From IMG/VR virus record IMGVR_UViG_3300037674_000148, positions 1 through 22,743 of that record: a DNA stretch of 22,743 bases; one strand, written 5' to 3'. Position 1 is the stretch's first letter; the number at the start of each line of letters is the position of its first letter. This document shows, piece by piece, positions 1-6,890 of the stretch. The position numbers and the translations under genes are program-made. The notes beneath the pieces are model-generated. The model was not told the origin of the DNA. It was given only the letters and a program-made list of their open reading frames with translations, and ran no database searches. This DNA comes from a virus.

Positions 1-13
1 TAGTTATTAAATA

Positions 14-460
14 CTATTTAATATCTATTGTTTTTAACTTCATTTCATCTGGAATTATTTTCTCCATTGAAATTTTTAAAAGACCATCTTTCAACTCAGC
101 GCCTATAACTTTTACATCATTGGCAATTGTGAAAGACCTTTTGAACATCCTTTTAGATATTCCTTTATGTAATACTTCTTCTTGGTCCTTGTCAGAAGTT
201 TTATCTTCCTTCTTGGTCTCAATAGTAAGCATACCATTCTCTACCGATATGTTAATGTCTTTTTTATTGAATCCTGCTAATGCAATTTCAATATCGTAAG
301 TGTTCTTACCAGACTTAACTATATTGTATGGTGGATATGATGGTTGTACATCATAGATAAAATCATCATCAAACATTGATCCAAAATGATCAAAGATAGA
401 ATCAAATCCTACCGATACTGGTCTTAACTTGTTAAAAATAGATAATGCTCTGTTGGTCAT
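14..460 (-). CDS. hsp20: Small heat shock protein, Hsp20/IbpA family
   Basis: A 148-residue alpha-crystallin-type chaperone, expected to hold unfolding proteins in soluble form in the cytoplasm. The alpha-crystallin domain covers about residues 40-140. It includes a DIEIALAGFNKKDI stretch, a KGISKRMFKRSF segment and the late GLLKISMEK strand typical of the family. The KGI-R-F-R-F-ADYVKV-like region resembles proteobacterial IbpA more than cyanobacterial Hsp17. The ATG at 460 has a strong AAGGAGG ribosome site (466-472) five bases upstream. Hsp20 genes are common in T4-like marine phages, where they are thought to support capsid protein folding. The gene sits alone behind a structured leader and its own putative promoter. 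The product assignment is secure; its target is inferred. Confidence 0.93.
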   Translation of the reverse strand: MTNRALSIFNKLRPVSVGFDSIFDHFGSMFDDDFIYDVQPSYPPYNIVKSGKNTYDIEIALAGFNKKDINISVENGMLTIETKKEDKTSDKDQEEVLHKGISKRMFKRSFTIANDVKVIGAELKDGLLKISMEKIIPDEMKLKTIDIK

Positions 461-498
461 ATAAACCTCCTTTTGTTAAGCAAAGTTTCTATATAATG

Positions 499-527
499 AG
501 AGCCCTTAATGGCACTCTCTATAAGGG
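499..527 (-). promoter_or_regulatory. Competing hairpins in the hsp20 leader
   Basis: Two inverted repeats overlap in the hsp20 5' leader. CCCTTA at 522-527 (minus reading) can pair with TAAGGG at 503-508. Alternatively GAGAG/CTCTC arms inside the same stretch can pair. The two folds exclude each other. A further CCCTTA copy on the plus strand lies at 558-563. Role unknown; a temperature-responsive leader is only a possibility. Confidence 0.35.
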
Positions 528-529
528 TA

Positions 530-557
530 TATATAATCATTTATTCCTATATTACAA
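530..557 (-). promoter_or_regulatory. Putative sigma70-type promoter for hsp20
   Basis: Minus-strand TTGTAA (552-557) and TATATA (530-535) are separated by 16 bases. They lie upstream of the hsp20 leader, which would be about 60 bases long. The region is AT-rich, so a chance match is possible. The location between the bS21/hairpin region and hsp20 fits an independent promoter. Confidence 0.4.
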
Positions 558-562
558 CCCTT

Positions 563-604
563 AAAATGGTAGTTTTTTTGAGTTATAGACTTCAAAAACT
601 ACCA
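563..604 (-). terminator. Long hairpin, probable 3' end of the bS21 transcript
   Basis: Reading the minus strand, TGGTAGTTTTTGA (604-592) pairs with a TC-A7-CTACCA arm (581-567). This gives about 13 base pairs with a two-base bulge and a loop of roughly ten bases. The following T-run is only four bases (566-563), so this may be a weak terminator or a structural/processing hairpin. It separates the structured region next to bS21 from the hsp20 promoter. Confidence 0.45.
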
Positions 605-638
605 AAAAATAGTCTGCTACTTTAGTTTGTTTTTTTAA

Positions 639-782
639 AGTGGTGCGAAACTAAGCGCAAATGCTTAAACAATCCACTATTCGGTTTTTAGTCCGTGAGA
701 CAAGGTTACCGACTACCTCCAACGCCATCAGGATTTATGAATTACCTGACATAATATATTTAGGTCACCGCCTAACGTTGGA
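639..782 (-). ncRNA. Candidate structured RNA between bS21 and hsp20
   Basis: The stretch contains no ORF but many well-nested inverted repeats. A seven-pair stem TCCAACG/CGTTGGA (718-724 with 776-782) closes a three-way junction. The junction holds TCAGG/CCTGA (728-732 with 745-749) and TTAGG/CCTAA (760-764 with 771-775, six-base loop). Next come TCGGT/ACCGA (681-685 with 708-712), enclosing GTC/GAC, and AGTGG/CCACT (639-643 with 674-678), enclosing TAAGC/GCTTA (652-656 with 663-667). It begins six bases past the bS21 stop codon. The minus strand is chosen because it would be co-transcribed with bS21. I see no tRNA, group I intron or known riboswitch core. It may be an independent ncRNA, a cis-regulatory 3' UTR or an unrecognised known family. 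Confidence 0.5.
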
Positions 783-787
783 AACTC

Positions 788-1015
788 TTAATTCTTTCTA
801 ATAGGACCAATACCAAGTTCTCTATTTAACTTGGATTGTTTCTTCTTAAAATTCTTAATACCTTCTTTTTTCTTCTCTCTTTTTATCTCCGAAGGTTTTT
901 GAAAGTACTGCCTACGTTTAAGTTCTTTCATAAAGCCATCTTTTTGGAGTTTTTTCTTTAAAACTCTCATAGCTTTTTCAATATTTCCGTTTCTTACTTC
1001 AACCGTTATACTCAT
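788..1015 (-). CDS. rpsU: Ribosomal protein bS21
   Basis: A 75-residue, very basic protein that matches bS21 along its length. It has an N-terminal ITVEVRNGNIEKAMRVLKKK strand-helix, then the K-GF-E-RRQYF-KPSE-KR signature and a lysine-rich tail. bS21 sits on the small ribosomal subunit near the mRNA exit and Shine-Dalgarno duplex and affects initiation. Phage copies are known, including in pelagiphages, and are thought to enter host ribosomes late in assembly and favour viral messages. The ATG overlaps the stop of the upstream zinc-ribbon gene (1012-1015), so translation is probably coupled. A strongly structured non-coding stretch follows its stop. Family assignment is secure; translational takeover is inferred. 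Confidence 0.9.
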   Translation of the reverse strand: MSITVEVRNGNIEKAMRVLKKKLQKDGFMKELKRRQYFQKPSEIKREKKKEGIKNFKKKQSKLNRELGIGPIRKN

Positions 1016-1245
1016 ATCTTATTACTATATTGTGTTCCACATTTTTGACAAATACCCCACGCTGGAATATGTGGTGTATTATCTAAACATTTACTACACA
1101 ATATAAACTTTCCTTCCTTTAAAAAATTTACATTTCCCATATTAATTTCGTTTGCTTTTCTCTCATCACGTTGTCTAAAAGATTCTTTCATAGACTCATT
1201 TAATTCTTCTTGTTCCTTTTTGGCGTGTTCTAAAAAATCATCCAT
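1012..1245 (-). CDS. Small zinc-ribbon protein, function unknown
   Basis: A 77-residue protein. Residues 1-35 are charged and probably helical (EHAKKEQEELNESMKESFRQ). The C-terminal part carries a CSKC-X13-CQKC arrangement, a typical four-cysteine zinc ribbon. No specific family is recognised. The start lies one base after the stop of the upstream 52-codon gene and lacks a clear ribosome site, so translation is likely coupled. It overlaps the bS21 start by four bases. The gene neighbourhood suggests a nucleic-acid or ribosome-related role, but this is a guess. Confidence 0.75.
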   Translation of the reverse strand: MDDFLEHAKKEQEELNESMKESFRQRDERKANEINMGNVNFLKEGKFILCSKCLDNTPHIPAWGICQKCGTQYSNKI

Positions 1246-1246
1246 C

Positions 1247-1405
1247 TTAAAATATTTTGATAATAATTATCGTTTGCATTATCAACAATACAATTGGAAG
1301 TATAGTTCTAATTAACTCCATTGTATGGTTGTATCTATCTAAAAATCTTTCTAATTTATTTCTTTTATAATTTCGTTTCATATATTCCATATACCAATCA
1401 CTCAT
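1247..1405 (-). CDS. Small single-pass membrane protein, 52 residues
   Basis: A short reading frame starting MSDWYMEYMKRNYKRNK and ending with a hydrophobic segment (about residues 31-52, LIRTILPIVLLIMQTIIIIK). This predicts a basic cytoplasmic N-terminus and one membrane helix. The ATG has a strong AAGGAG site (1411-1416) five bases upstream. The stop falls one base before the start of the zinc-ribbon gene, which supports a three-gene unit with bS21. Function unknown. Confidence 0.65.
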   Translation of the reverse strand: MSDWYMEYMKRNYKRNKLERFLDRYNHTMELIRTILPIVLLIMQTIIIIKIF

Positions 1406-1425
1406 AAAATCTCCTTGTAGTAAAT

Positions 1426-1449
1426 GGAGGAGGGCACTACCCCTCCTCC
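1426..1449 (-). terminator. GC-rich hairpin after the CobS-like gene
   Basis: A perfect nine-pair stem GGAGGAGGG/CCCTCCTCC with a six-base loop stands out in this AT-rich sequence. It follows the end of the AAA+ gene by 24 bases. The T-run after it is poor (ATTTAC), so it may be a weak or partial terminator or an RNA-stabilising hairpin. Its CCTCC arm could also compete for the AAGGAG site of the next gene. Confidence 0.5.
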
Positions 1450-1472
1450 TAGGACTACACTATGGACAAATT

Positions 1473-2699
1473 TTAGATAACGTCTCCCGATACATTATCT
1501 GTATCATCTTCGTCATCTGACTCATTGTCATTGTCGTCTTCTGTTTGAGCAGATACTTCAGCTTTTCTCTGGTCTTCAAGTATTGATTCAATACTTGCAC
1601 CAGCATCCACTTTAGTATATAACTCTACAAAAGAATTCTTTGTATCCTCGTCAAATCTATTAGTACATACTTGTATAGCTTTCATTTTATCTCCAAAGAT
1701 AGCATACGCTTGTACTATGTGGACAAGTCTTCTTGTTGATATAATCTCATCAACTCCGCCATCAAAATATGTTTTTCTGATAACGTCAGCCCACGTTGTT
1801 AATTTCTCAACGAATTTTTTGTCTGATTTACCAGCAACTTTTAATTCATTGTTAAGGATCTTCTGCTCTGTTTTAATAGCAGGATATTTCTGTTCAAAGG
1901 TTACTGGAAATCTTTCCAAAAACGCTTCGTTCAATATGTTAGTTCCGATAAACTTACCATCTTCTGAACCTTGACCTTTAGTATTTGCTGTTGCAACTAC
2001 TTGAAAGCCATTAGCAGGTTTGATAAACTTGTTTATCTTTTTAACATAAACACCAGAACCTTCAAGGATTGGTTGTAAGCACATAATCTTATTACTAGCT
2101 AAGTCAATCTCATCTAATAATAAAAGAGCACCTCTTTCCATCGCTTCAATTACTGGACCATTTTGCCAAACGGTTTGACCATCTTTAAGTCTATAACCAC
2201 CTAATAGATCGTCCTCGTCTGTTTCTATGGTAACGTTAACCCTTATTAATTCCTTTTTAGCTTCGGCACAAGCCTGTATTACAGACATTGTTTTACCATT
2301 ACCAGAAAGACCTGTAATAAAGATAGGGTAAAATTTATTAGATTTTACTATCATCCTAACATCACTATGATTCCCAAATGATACGAAAGTACCAAATTTT
2401 TTAGGAACAATATTGCCTGTTAGAGAAGAGACTATATAAGCCGCTTCAGACTTAACATCTTCCTTTTCTTTAACTACTGGAGTTTCAACTGGTTTTGAAA
2501 TTACTTTTTCATCACCATTTAATGGCAGTTTAAAAGTTGATTTACCAACTTTATATGCCTTATTCTTAATCAACCATTGAGGAGCATATTTACAACCAAA
2601 CTTTTTGTTTGCTTCTTTTAACTCACCAACCGTTAGATTAGATTTTTTAAACAAATCATAAGCGTGGCTTACAAATTGTTTTTGTTTCAAATTTAACAT
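1473..2699 (-). CDS. cobS: AAA+ ATPase, MoxR/CobS-like
   Basis: A 408-residue AAA+ ATPase of the MoxR/CobS type. Walker A is GLSGNGKT (about 130-137), Walker B ALLLLDEID (191-199), a sensor-1-like VVATANT follows (about 234-240), and an arginine-finger candidate lies in LERF (261-264). A short N-terminal domain (1-60) carries the LTVGELKEANKKFG helix seen in phage versions, and the tail is strongly acidic. It is commonly annotated cobalt chelatase subunit CobS in T4-like cyanophages. It has its own promoter, directly follows the CobT-like VWA gene and very probably works with it, as MoxR ATPases do with VWA partners. Whether the pair acts in cobalamin synthesis or as a remodelling chaperone is unproven. 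Confidence 0.85.
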   Translation of the reverse strand: MLNLKQKQFVSHAYDLFKKSNLTVGELKEANKKFGCKYAPQWLIKNKAYKVGKSTFKLPLNGDEKVISKPVETPVVKEKEDVKSEAAYIVSSLTGNIVPKKFGTFVSFGNHSDVRMIVKSNKFYPIFITGLSGNGKTMSVIQACAEAKKELIRVNVTIETDEDDLLGGYRLKDGQTVWQNGPVIEAMERGALLLLDEIDLASNKIMCLQPILEGSGVYVKKINKFIKPANGFQVVATANTKGQGSEDGKFIGTNILNEAFLERFPVTFEQKYPAIKTEQKILNNELKVAGKSDKKFVEKLTTWADVIRKTYFDGGVDEIISTRRLVHIVQAYAIFGDKMKAIQVCTNRFDEDTKNSFVELYTKVDAGASIESILEDQRKAEVSAQTEDDNDNESDDEDDTDNVSGDVI

Positions 2700-2736
2700 A
2701 ATGTAGTTTCCTTTCTCATTGTTAATTTATAGGTCC

Positions 2737-2765
2737 ATCCTAAAGGTTTTTTATCGTTTTGGCAA
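2737..2765 (-). promoter_or_regulatory. Sigma70-like promoter for the CobS-like gene
   Basis: TTGCCA (2760-2765) and TAGGAT (2737-2742) are 17 bases apart, with the CCTTTAGGAT block also seen before the CobT-like gene. A near-late-type TATAAATT (2724-2731) lies just downstream. The leader would be about 30 bases long. Confidence 0.5.
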
Positions 2766-2771
2766 CCCATT

Positions 2772-2791
2772 AAAAAGTGTTGTAAAACAAC
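2772..2791 (-). terminator. Possible weak terminator after the CobT-like gene
   Basis: A five-pair GTTGT/ACAAC stem with a three-base loop begins four bases past the stop. It is followed by CTTTTT on the minus strand. The stem is short, so efficiency would be partial, consistent with a fresh promoter immediately downstream. Confidence 0.35.
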
Positions 2792-2794
2792 CAT

Positions 2795-5173
2795 TTAAGC
2801 GACCTGCTGGATGAATTTACTCAATACTACTCTGGAAATCAGACGATTCGCCATTGATTTACCAAATAATCTTTTAATATCACCCTTTTTTGCGTCCTCT
2901 TTTAGTGTAGATAAGTCAACGTTTTGGACGTCCATTGATTTACCGTTTAAAAGATAGTACTCATCATATCCATCTTTTGAAATTGCTAAAGACTTGTCTT
3001 TTAAAAATTTCTTTCTCATTAAATCTCTATCATTAATTTTGGTCATTCTACCGTTGATTGTTTTATAATTTTCAACGTGTCTATCAAACTCCCACCTTCT
3101 ATTGTTTTTAAGTATAAAGAAACCTATTGCTTTAACACCATATTTTTTTCTAATCATATCTAATAATGTTGATGTTAAGTTTTCAGAAGTTCTCCAATAT
3201 GAATCTTCATTGTCTTGTTGATACCAAAATTTCTTACCATCTTTAATAACAACGGTCTCCCCGTCCTCGTGGTGTGGAGCAAACTCTTCTTTACCTGAAA
3301 CCTCATCTACTTTAGTTTTCCAAACATTACTACCACCACCGTTGGCACCACCATCTGTTAAGGTAATAAACGTCATTTTTTCTATATTGTATTTCTTCTT
3401 CATCATTGGTACTAAATCTTGACAAGCAACTAAAGCTTCATTTAATGGTGTAGAAGATAAATAAAATCTTTCTGGTATACTAATTGCTGAACCTTTAGGT
3501 ATATCCTCATCATTCATACCACTTCCATTTCTTCTTCTTCTATACCAAGAATATCTATCAGTATAATACTCTGCTAATTGAAATAGATATAAACAAGATT
3601 TTTCTAATTCTTTTTTCTTCATTCTATGAGACGCAACATTAACTAGATTAACATAATCTAAAGCAAGGTCTCCTTCTTTAAAATTAAAACACTCCATAGC
3701 ACATTGGTGTCTAGTTCTATCTGATCTATGTTTTTTTGAATCATTAAATAAATAAACTTCAAATGGTATTTGTACTTTTTGGCAAAACCATATTAAGTTT
3801 AATAATTGGTGTACGGTTTTATCAATTACATCTGACATTGAACCAGACCAATCTAACAACATCATCATACCGTGGTTTTTATCGTCTGGTAATATTGTTA
3901 ATCTTTTAAAAATATCTTCTGAAAATTTATAGTCTTTTAATTTTAATGGGTCTATAATACCTGTCTTATCAATACTAGCTCTTTTATAAGCACTAGCAGA
4001 TTTTTTCATTTCAAATTCTTTAACCAAATACATAACCGTTTTATGGTTATTCTTTTTAAATCTTTTAAATTTCTGTTGTAACCATCTATACCAATCTACG
4101 TGGTCAGTTGACCATTGGCCAGTAAAACTTGATCTATTATTCGTATCCATTTCTTTTAAAAATTCTTTGTAAGTAGTCATAGTATTTTTTAAATTAGATT
4201 TTGGTAAATTTACATACTTATAACTATGTTCTTTATCTAATAAAGAGTCTTTTTTATTCTCATAATAATCATCTGTAATTGATCTTAACATATCTTCATC
4301 TGGTGCTCTCTTAACAGCAACGTCATCACCACCAGCACCTAAAGGATTACCAGTTTGAGACTCTTTAGAATCTTTTTTATCTTTTTCTTCATCACCGTCT
4401 CCTTCTTCGGAACCAGTTTCTTCTTTTTTAGTTGTTTCTTCTGAATCTTTTTCCTCACCAGAACCATCTTCTGTTTGATTCTTATCTGAATTCTCTCCTT
4501 CTTCACCATCACCTTCCTTTTCATCTTCTTTTTGATAAGTCATTACAACTGGATGGTCATCAAAGTTTGGTAATTTTTTCATTTCTTCAAGGTCTTCTTT
4601 TGCCTTGTTCATTAATTCTTCAGCCATTTTTAAAACATCTTTAAATGTTTTCATTGCTTTAACTCTTGCAATAATATCGTGGTCTTTATTTGAAAATTTA
4701 AATGATCTTCTGAAAGAAGATTTAAAATGTAGGTTTATTTTATCAATAAACATTAGGTTCTTATCAAGGTCACCGATTGGCGTTAAACCAAAAAAGTCTT
4801 GGTCATCTAATATATCAAATCCGTTCATATAGTTTCTAACTACACCTGGATATTTCTTTTTTATTTTAGCGTCAATTCTACAATCTTCTAGTACATTAAC
4901 ATACTGCCTGAAATTCTTATCGTTTAATTTCTCCCAAGCTTTAGTTGGTGTATATAAAGCGTGAGCACATTCGTGTGCTATTAACATATCATATACATCA
5001 CCTGACTTAACTTTAAATATTGGTAATGTTAATACTCTGGATTTTGTATCAAATGAAGCAGTCTTAACATTGTTATGTTGTACTACTATATTTTCTGTTG
5101 CGATTAATTTTGCTAATTGTGATTTAGTGTCAATGTTTAATGATTGATTCATTTTAGTGTGTCCTTTTTTCAT
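2795..5173 (-). CDS. CobT-like VWA protein with HEXXH metallopeptidase-like domain
   Basis: A 792-residue protein with three visible parts. Residues 40-130 contain HECAH (67-71) followed by NVLEDCRID (93-101). This resembles the zinc site of VWA-associated metallopeptidase-like domains, with Glu96 a possible third ligand. Residues about 215-275 form a very acidic low-complexity linker, as in CobT. Residues 435-790 form a von Willebrand A domain with MIDAS elements DWSGS (441-445), a Thr in SSTPLNEA and TLTDGG (about 605-609). The start at 5173 is supported by GGAGG at 5180-5184; an ATG eight codons later also has a plausible site. It forms a pair with the adjacent AAA+ ATPase. The link to cobalt chelation is by family resemblance only. 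Confidence 0.8.
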   Translation of the reverse strand: MKKGHTKMNQSLNIDTKSQLAKLIATENIVVQHNNVKTASFDTKSRVLTLPIFKVKSGDVYDMLIAHECAHALYTPTKAWEKLNDKNFRQYVNVLEDCRIDAKIKKKYPGVVRNYMNGFDILDDQDFFGLTPIGDLDKNLMFIDKINLHFKSSFRRSFKFSNKDHDIIARVKAMKTFKDVLKMAEELMNKAKEDLEEMKKLPNFDDHPVVMTYQKEDEKEGDGEEGENSDKNQTEDGSGEEKDSEETTKKEETGSEEGDGDEEKDKKDSKESQTGNPLGAGGDDVAVKRAPDEDMLRSITDDYYENKKDSLLDKEHSYKYVNLPKSNLKNTMTTYKEFLKEMDTNNRSSFTGQWSTDHVDWYRWLQQKFKRFKKNNHKTVMYLVKEFEMKKSASAYKRASIDKTGIIDPLKLKDYKFSEDIFKRLTILPDDKNHGMMMLLDWSGSMSDVIDKTVHQLLNLIWFCQKVQIPFEVYLFNDSKKHRSDRTRHQCAMECFNFKEGDLALDYVNLVNVASHRMKKKELEKSCLYLFQLAEYYTDRYSWYRRRRNGSGMNDEDIPKGSAISIPERFYLSSTPLNEALVACQDLVPMMKKKYNIEKMTFITLTDGGANGGGSNVWKTKVDEVSGKEEFAPHHEDGETVVIKDGKKFWYQQDNEDSYWRTSENLTSTLLDMIRKKYGVKAIGFFILKNNRRWEFDRHVENYKTINGRMTKINDRDLMRKKFLKDKSLAISKDGYDEYYLLNGKSMDVQNVDLSTLKEDAKKGDIKRLFGKSMANRLISRVVLSKFIQQVA

Positions 5174-5179
5174 AATATA

Positions 5180-5213
5180 CCTCCGATCCTAAAGGTTTTG
5201 GCACCAGAGTCAA
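5180..5213 (-). promoter_or_regulatory. Sigma70-like promoter and ribosome site of the CobT-like gene
   Basis: TTGACT (5208-5213) and TAGGAT (5186-5191) are separated by 16 bases. They share the TGCCAAAAC and CCTTTAGGAT words with the promoter of the CobS-like gene. GGAGG at 5180-5184 decides the start at 5173. The transcription start would fall close to the ribosome site, giving a very short leader. Confidence 0.5.
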
Positions 5214-5224
5214 GCACTTTTTTT

Positions 5225-5254
5225 AAAAAAAAGCTCAATAAAATCAACGATTTT
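5225..5254 (-). terminator. AT-rich terminator after the DUF4338 gene
   Basis: On the minus strand AAAATC-GTT-GATTTT forms a six-pair hairpin, followed after a few bases by a run of eight T (5232-5225). The stem is AT-rich, so strength is uncertain. Its position between a gene end and a fresh promoter fits a terminator. Confidence 0.4.
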
Positions 5255-5279
5255 TGAATTATTTTGTTCTGGTTATGTT

Positions 5280-6578
5280 CTATCTACCAACCTGGACGAG
5301 ATATTTCTGCTTGGATTCTTCCCAGGACATATAAATCATATCATCATAAAAGAGCGATTCGCTGGATACTCTATTATTCTTAATAAGATTCTCTATTCTC
5401 TTCTTGGCATACTTGTTTTTCCATATATCAGTTAAAGCTTCTACTGAATTATCAAATGCCTTTTCAAGTTTATCTTCTTTTATCTCTTCTTTTAAAAATT
5501 CTTTTGTATTATTATATAACTCACAAAAATATATGCCTCTTGCGTGTTCTGATTTAATTAATTCTTTTGCAATCCCTAGTTGTCTATAGGTAAATGAGTG
5601 TGATCTATTTCTATGGTCTCTTTTGTGTGGTTGTCCAGTATCTTTCTTTGCAACATACCATTCAAAGTATTTGTATGTATGGTTTACCATTAACCATTTT
5701 TGTATTTCTTTTCTAGTTGGTTTAGTAGGTTCATATGATACACTACCTGCTGTCCAACCCATTTTCTTCCAAGGTCTTAATCTATCGTATTGTGATAATG
5801 GTATTGCTTTTGTTTTACCATATAAAGATGTAGTGGTTATACCTACTAACTTGTCTTTATATTGTTTCTCCCAGGTCTTCTGTACCGTATCTGATAGACA
5901 TAATAAGGCTAGTAGTTTCCCACCAACCAGGTTGTATCCAAGTGGTTGTATTGGTACAATTGTACTACCAATGCAAGTATGGTTAATCATACGTTGAGTT
6001 TTAGCTTCACGTTCCCAACCAATATAATTATCTCTAGGTGTTAAATCTAGGAAATCGGAAGACATACAGGTTACACCTAGGTATTTGCCTGTTTTCTTAT
6101 CTCTTATAACAAAATTTAAATTTCTACCTATATTACTATTGTTCTTCATAGTAGATAGGAAAGTTCTGATTGTATTCCATATGGCAGGCATTTTACTACC
6201 TGTTAATGATCTTAAAGTATCATCATCTGTCCATATAAGTTCAGGTTCCAGTTCCATATATTCCATAGGGTCTTCTGGAAACCAAAAATTGTTTTTAACT
6301 TCTTGTATTAGGGTGCCTTGGTCAGGATTGACTAGTGCTGGTTTATCATCAAAAAAAGTATTAACTTCTTGCGTAGGATATTTGTCGTGTATCTCACACC
6401 ATTTCTGATATAAAGTATATTCTTTTACATCCATTTTAGATACATAACTTAAATCTTTGGTTACTATCTCTTTAAGTTCTTCTGTATCTAATGCTTTGAT
6501 TGATTTTAAATCTGTATTGTCCTGCCAACTTTGCCATTGGTCATCAATAGACATACCTTTTTTCCAGCCATACCCCAT
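5280..6578 (-). CDS. DUF4338 (DruA-related) protein
   Basis: A 432-residue protein. Its core at about residues 150-280 matches what I know of DUF4338: RDKKTGKYLGV, then TPRDNYIGWE (180-189), then NLVGGKLLALLCLSD (216-230), then LVGITTTSLYGK (244-255), QYDRL (263-267) and MGWTAGS (273-279). DUF4338 is the domain of DruA in the Druantia anti-phage system and is also found in mobile elements; its biochemical role is not settled. Here it is phage-borne, lies three bases after a 90-residue gene, and is served by a strong early-type promoter. The N-terminal 100 residues and the basic C-terminus (YRQLGIAKELI onward) are not recognised. No Druantia helicase partner is in the window. Confidence 0.7.
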   Translation of the reverse strand: MGYGWKKGMSIDDQWQSWQDNTDLKSIKALDTEELKEIVTKDLSYVSKMDVKEYTLYQKWCEIHDKYPTQEVNTFFDDKPALVNPDQGTLIQEVKNNFWFPEDPMEYMELEPELIWTDDDTLRSLTGSKMPAIWNTIRTFLSTMKNNSNIGRNLNFVIRDKKTGKYLGVTCMSSDFLDLTPRDNYIGWEREAKTQRMINHTCIGSTIVPIQPLGYNLVGGKLLALLCLSDTVQKTWEKQYKDKLVGITTTSLYGKTKAIPLSQYDRLRPWKKMGWTAGSVSYEPTKPTRKEIQKWLMVNHTYKYFEWYVAKKDTGQPHKRDHRNRSHSFTYRQLGIAKELIKSEHARGIYFCELYNNTKEFLKEEIKEDKLEKAFDNSVEALTDIWKNKYAKKRIENLIKNNRVSSESLFYDDMIYMSWEESKQKYLVQVGR

Positions 6579-6581
6579 AAA

Positions 6582-6854
6582 TTATTCTCTATTAGTATAT
6601 ACGCCGGTTCTTGGATTTTTTCCACTAGGCCATTCCATATTGATAGTCAATGTTGAACCATCTTGTTTTAATATTCTAATTTGATGTCCATTAGGAGTTG
6701 AATTATCCCAATATCTCTCATAATCATTTATATTAATAACTTGGTGGTCTTTTAATGGTAAATTTAATTGTTCACCACTATCTTCTGATTGAGCTACCTT
6801 TTGTGCAAAAGCTTCCATATCACTAAAAAATTTAACCTTTTCATTATTATTCAT
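6582..6854 (-). CDS. Hypothetical protein, 90 residues
   Basis: A small, fairly acidic soluble protein with no recognised domain. Visible features are the KVKFFSDMEAFAQKVAQSED helix at the N-terminus and a probable beta-hairpin GHQIRILKQDGSTLTINMEW in the middle. It is the first gene behind the strong promoter at 6862-6890 and ends three bases before the DUF4338 gene, so the two are very likely made together. Function unknown. Confidence 0.7.
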   Translation of the reverse strand: MNNNEKVKFFSDMEAFAQKVAQSEDSGEQLNLPLKDHQVININDYERYWDNSTPNGHQIRILKQDGSTLTINMEWPSGKNPRTGVYTNRE

Positions 6855-6861
6855 ACTATAG

Positions 6862-6890
6862 ATCCTACACTATTATGTCTTTTTTGTCAA
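6862..6890 (-). promoter_or_regulatory. Strong sigma70-type promoter for the DUF4338 operon
   Basis: A perfect TTGACA (6885-6890) and TAGGAT (6862-6867) lie exactly 17 bases apart. The promoter overlaps the 3' end of the peptide deformylase gene. It reads into the 90-residue gene whose ATG is at 6854, so the leader is only a few bases. It is the best host-type promoter on the minus strand of the window. Confidence 0.7.

Noticed and set aside
681-712. tRNA or group I intron core in the bS21-hsp20 gap
   Set aside because: GGACTA/TAGTC words recall an intron P7 helix, but their order and spacing do not fit. No tRNA acceptor, anticodon and T-loop set can be assembled.
4339-4524. 61-residue lysine-rich minus-strand frame
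   Set aside because: It is an out-of-frame shadow of the acidic linker of the CobT-like protein.
5623-5997. 124-residue plus-strand open frame (with similar ones at 6085-6408 and 6457-6684)
   Set aside because: These are antisense to the DUF4338 gene, whose protein has clear family motifs. The plus-strand products look like random hydrophobic translations.
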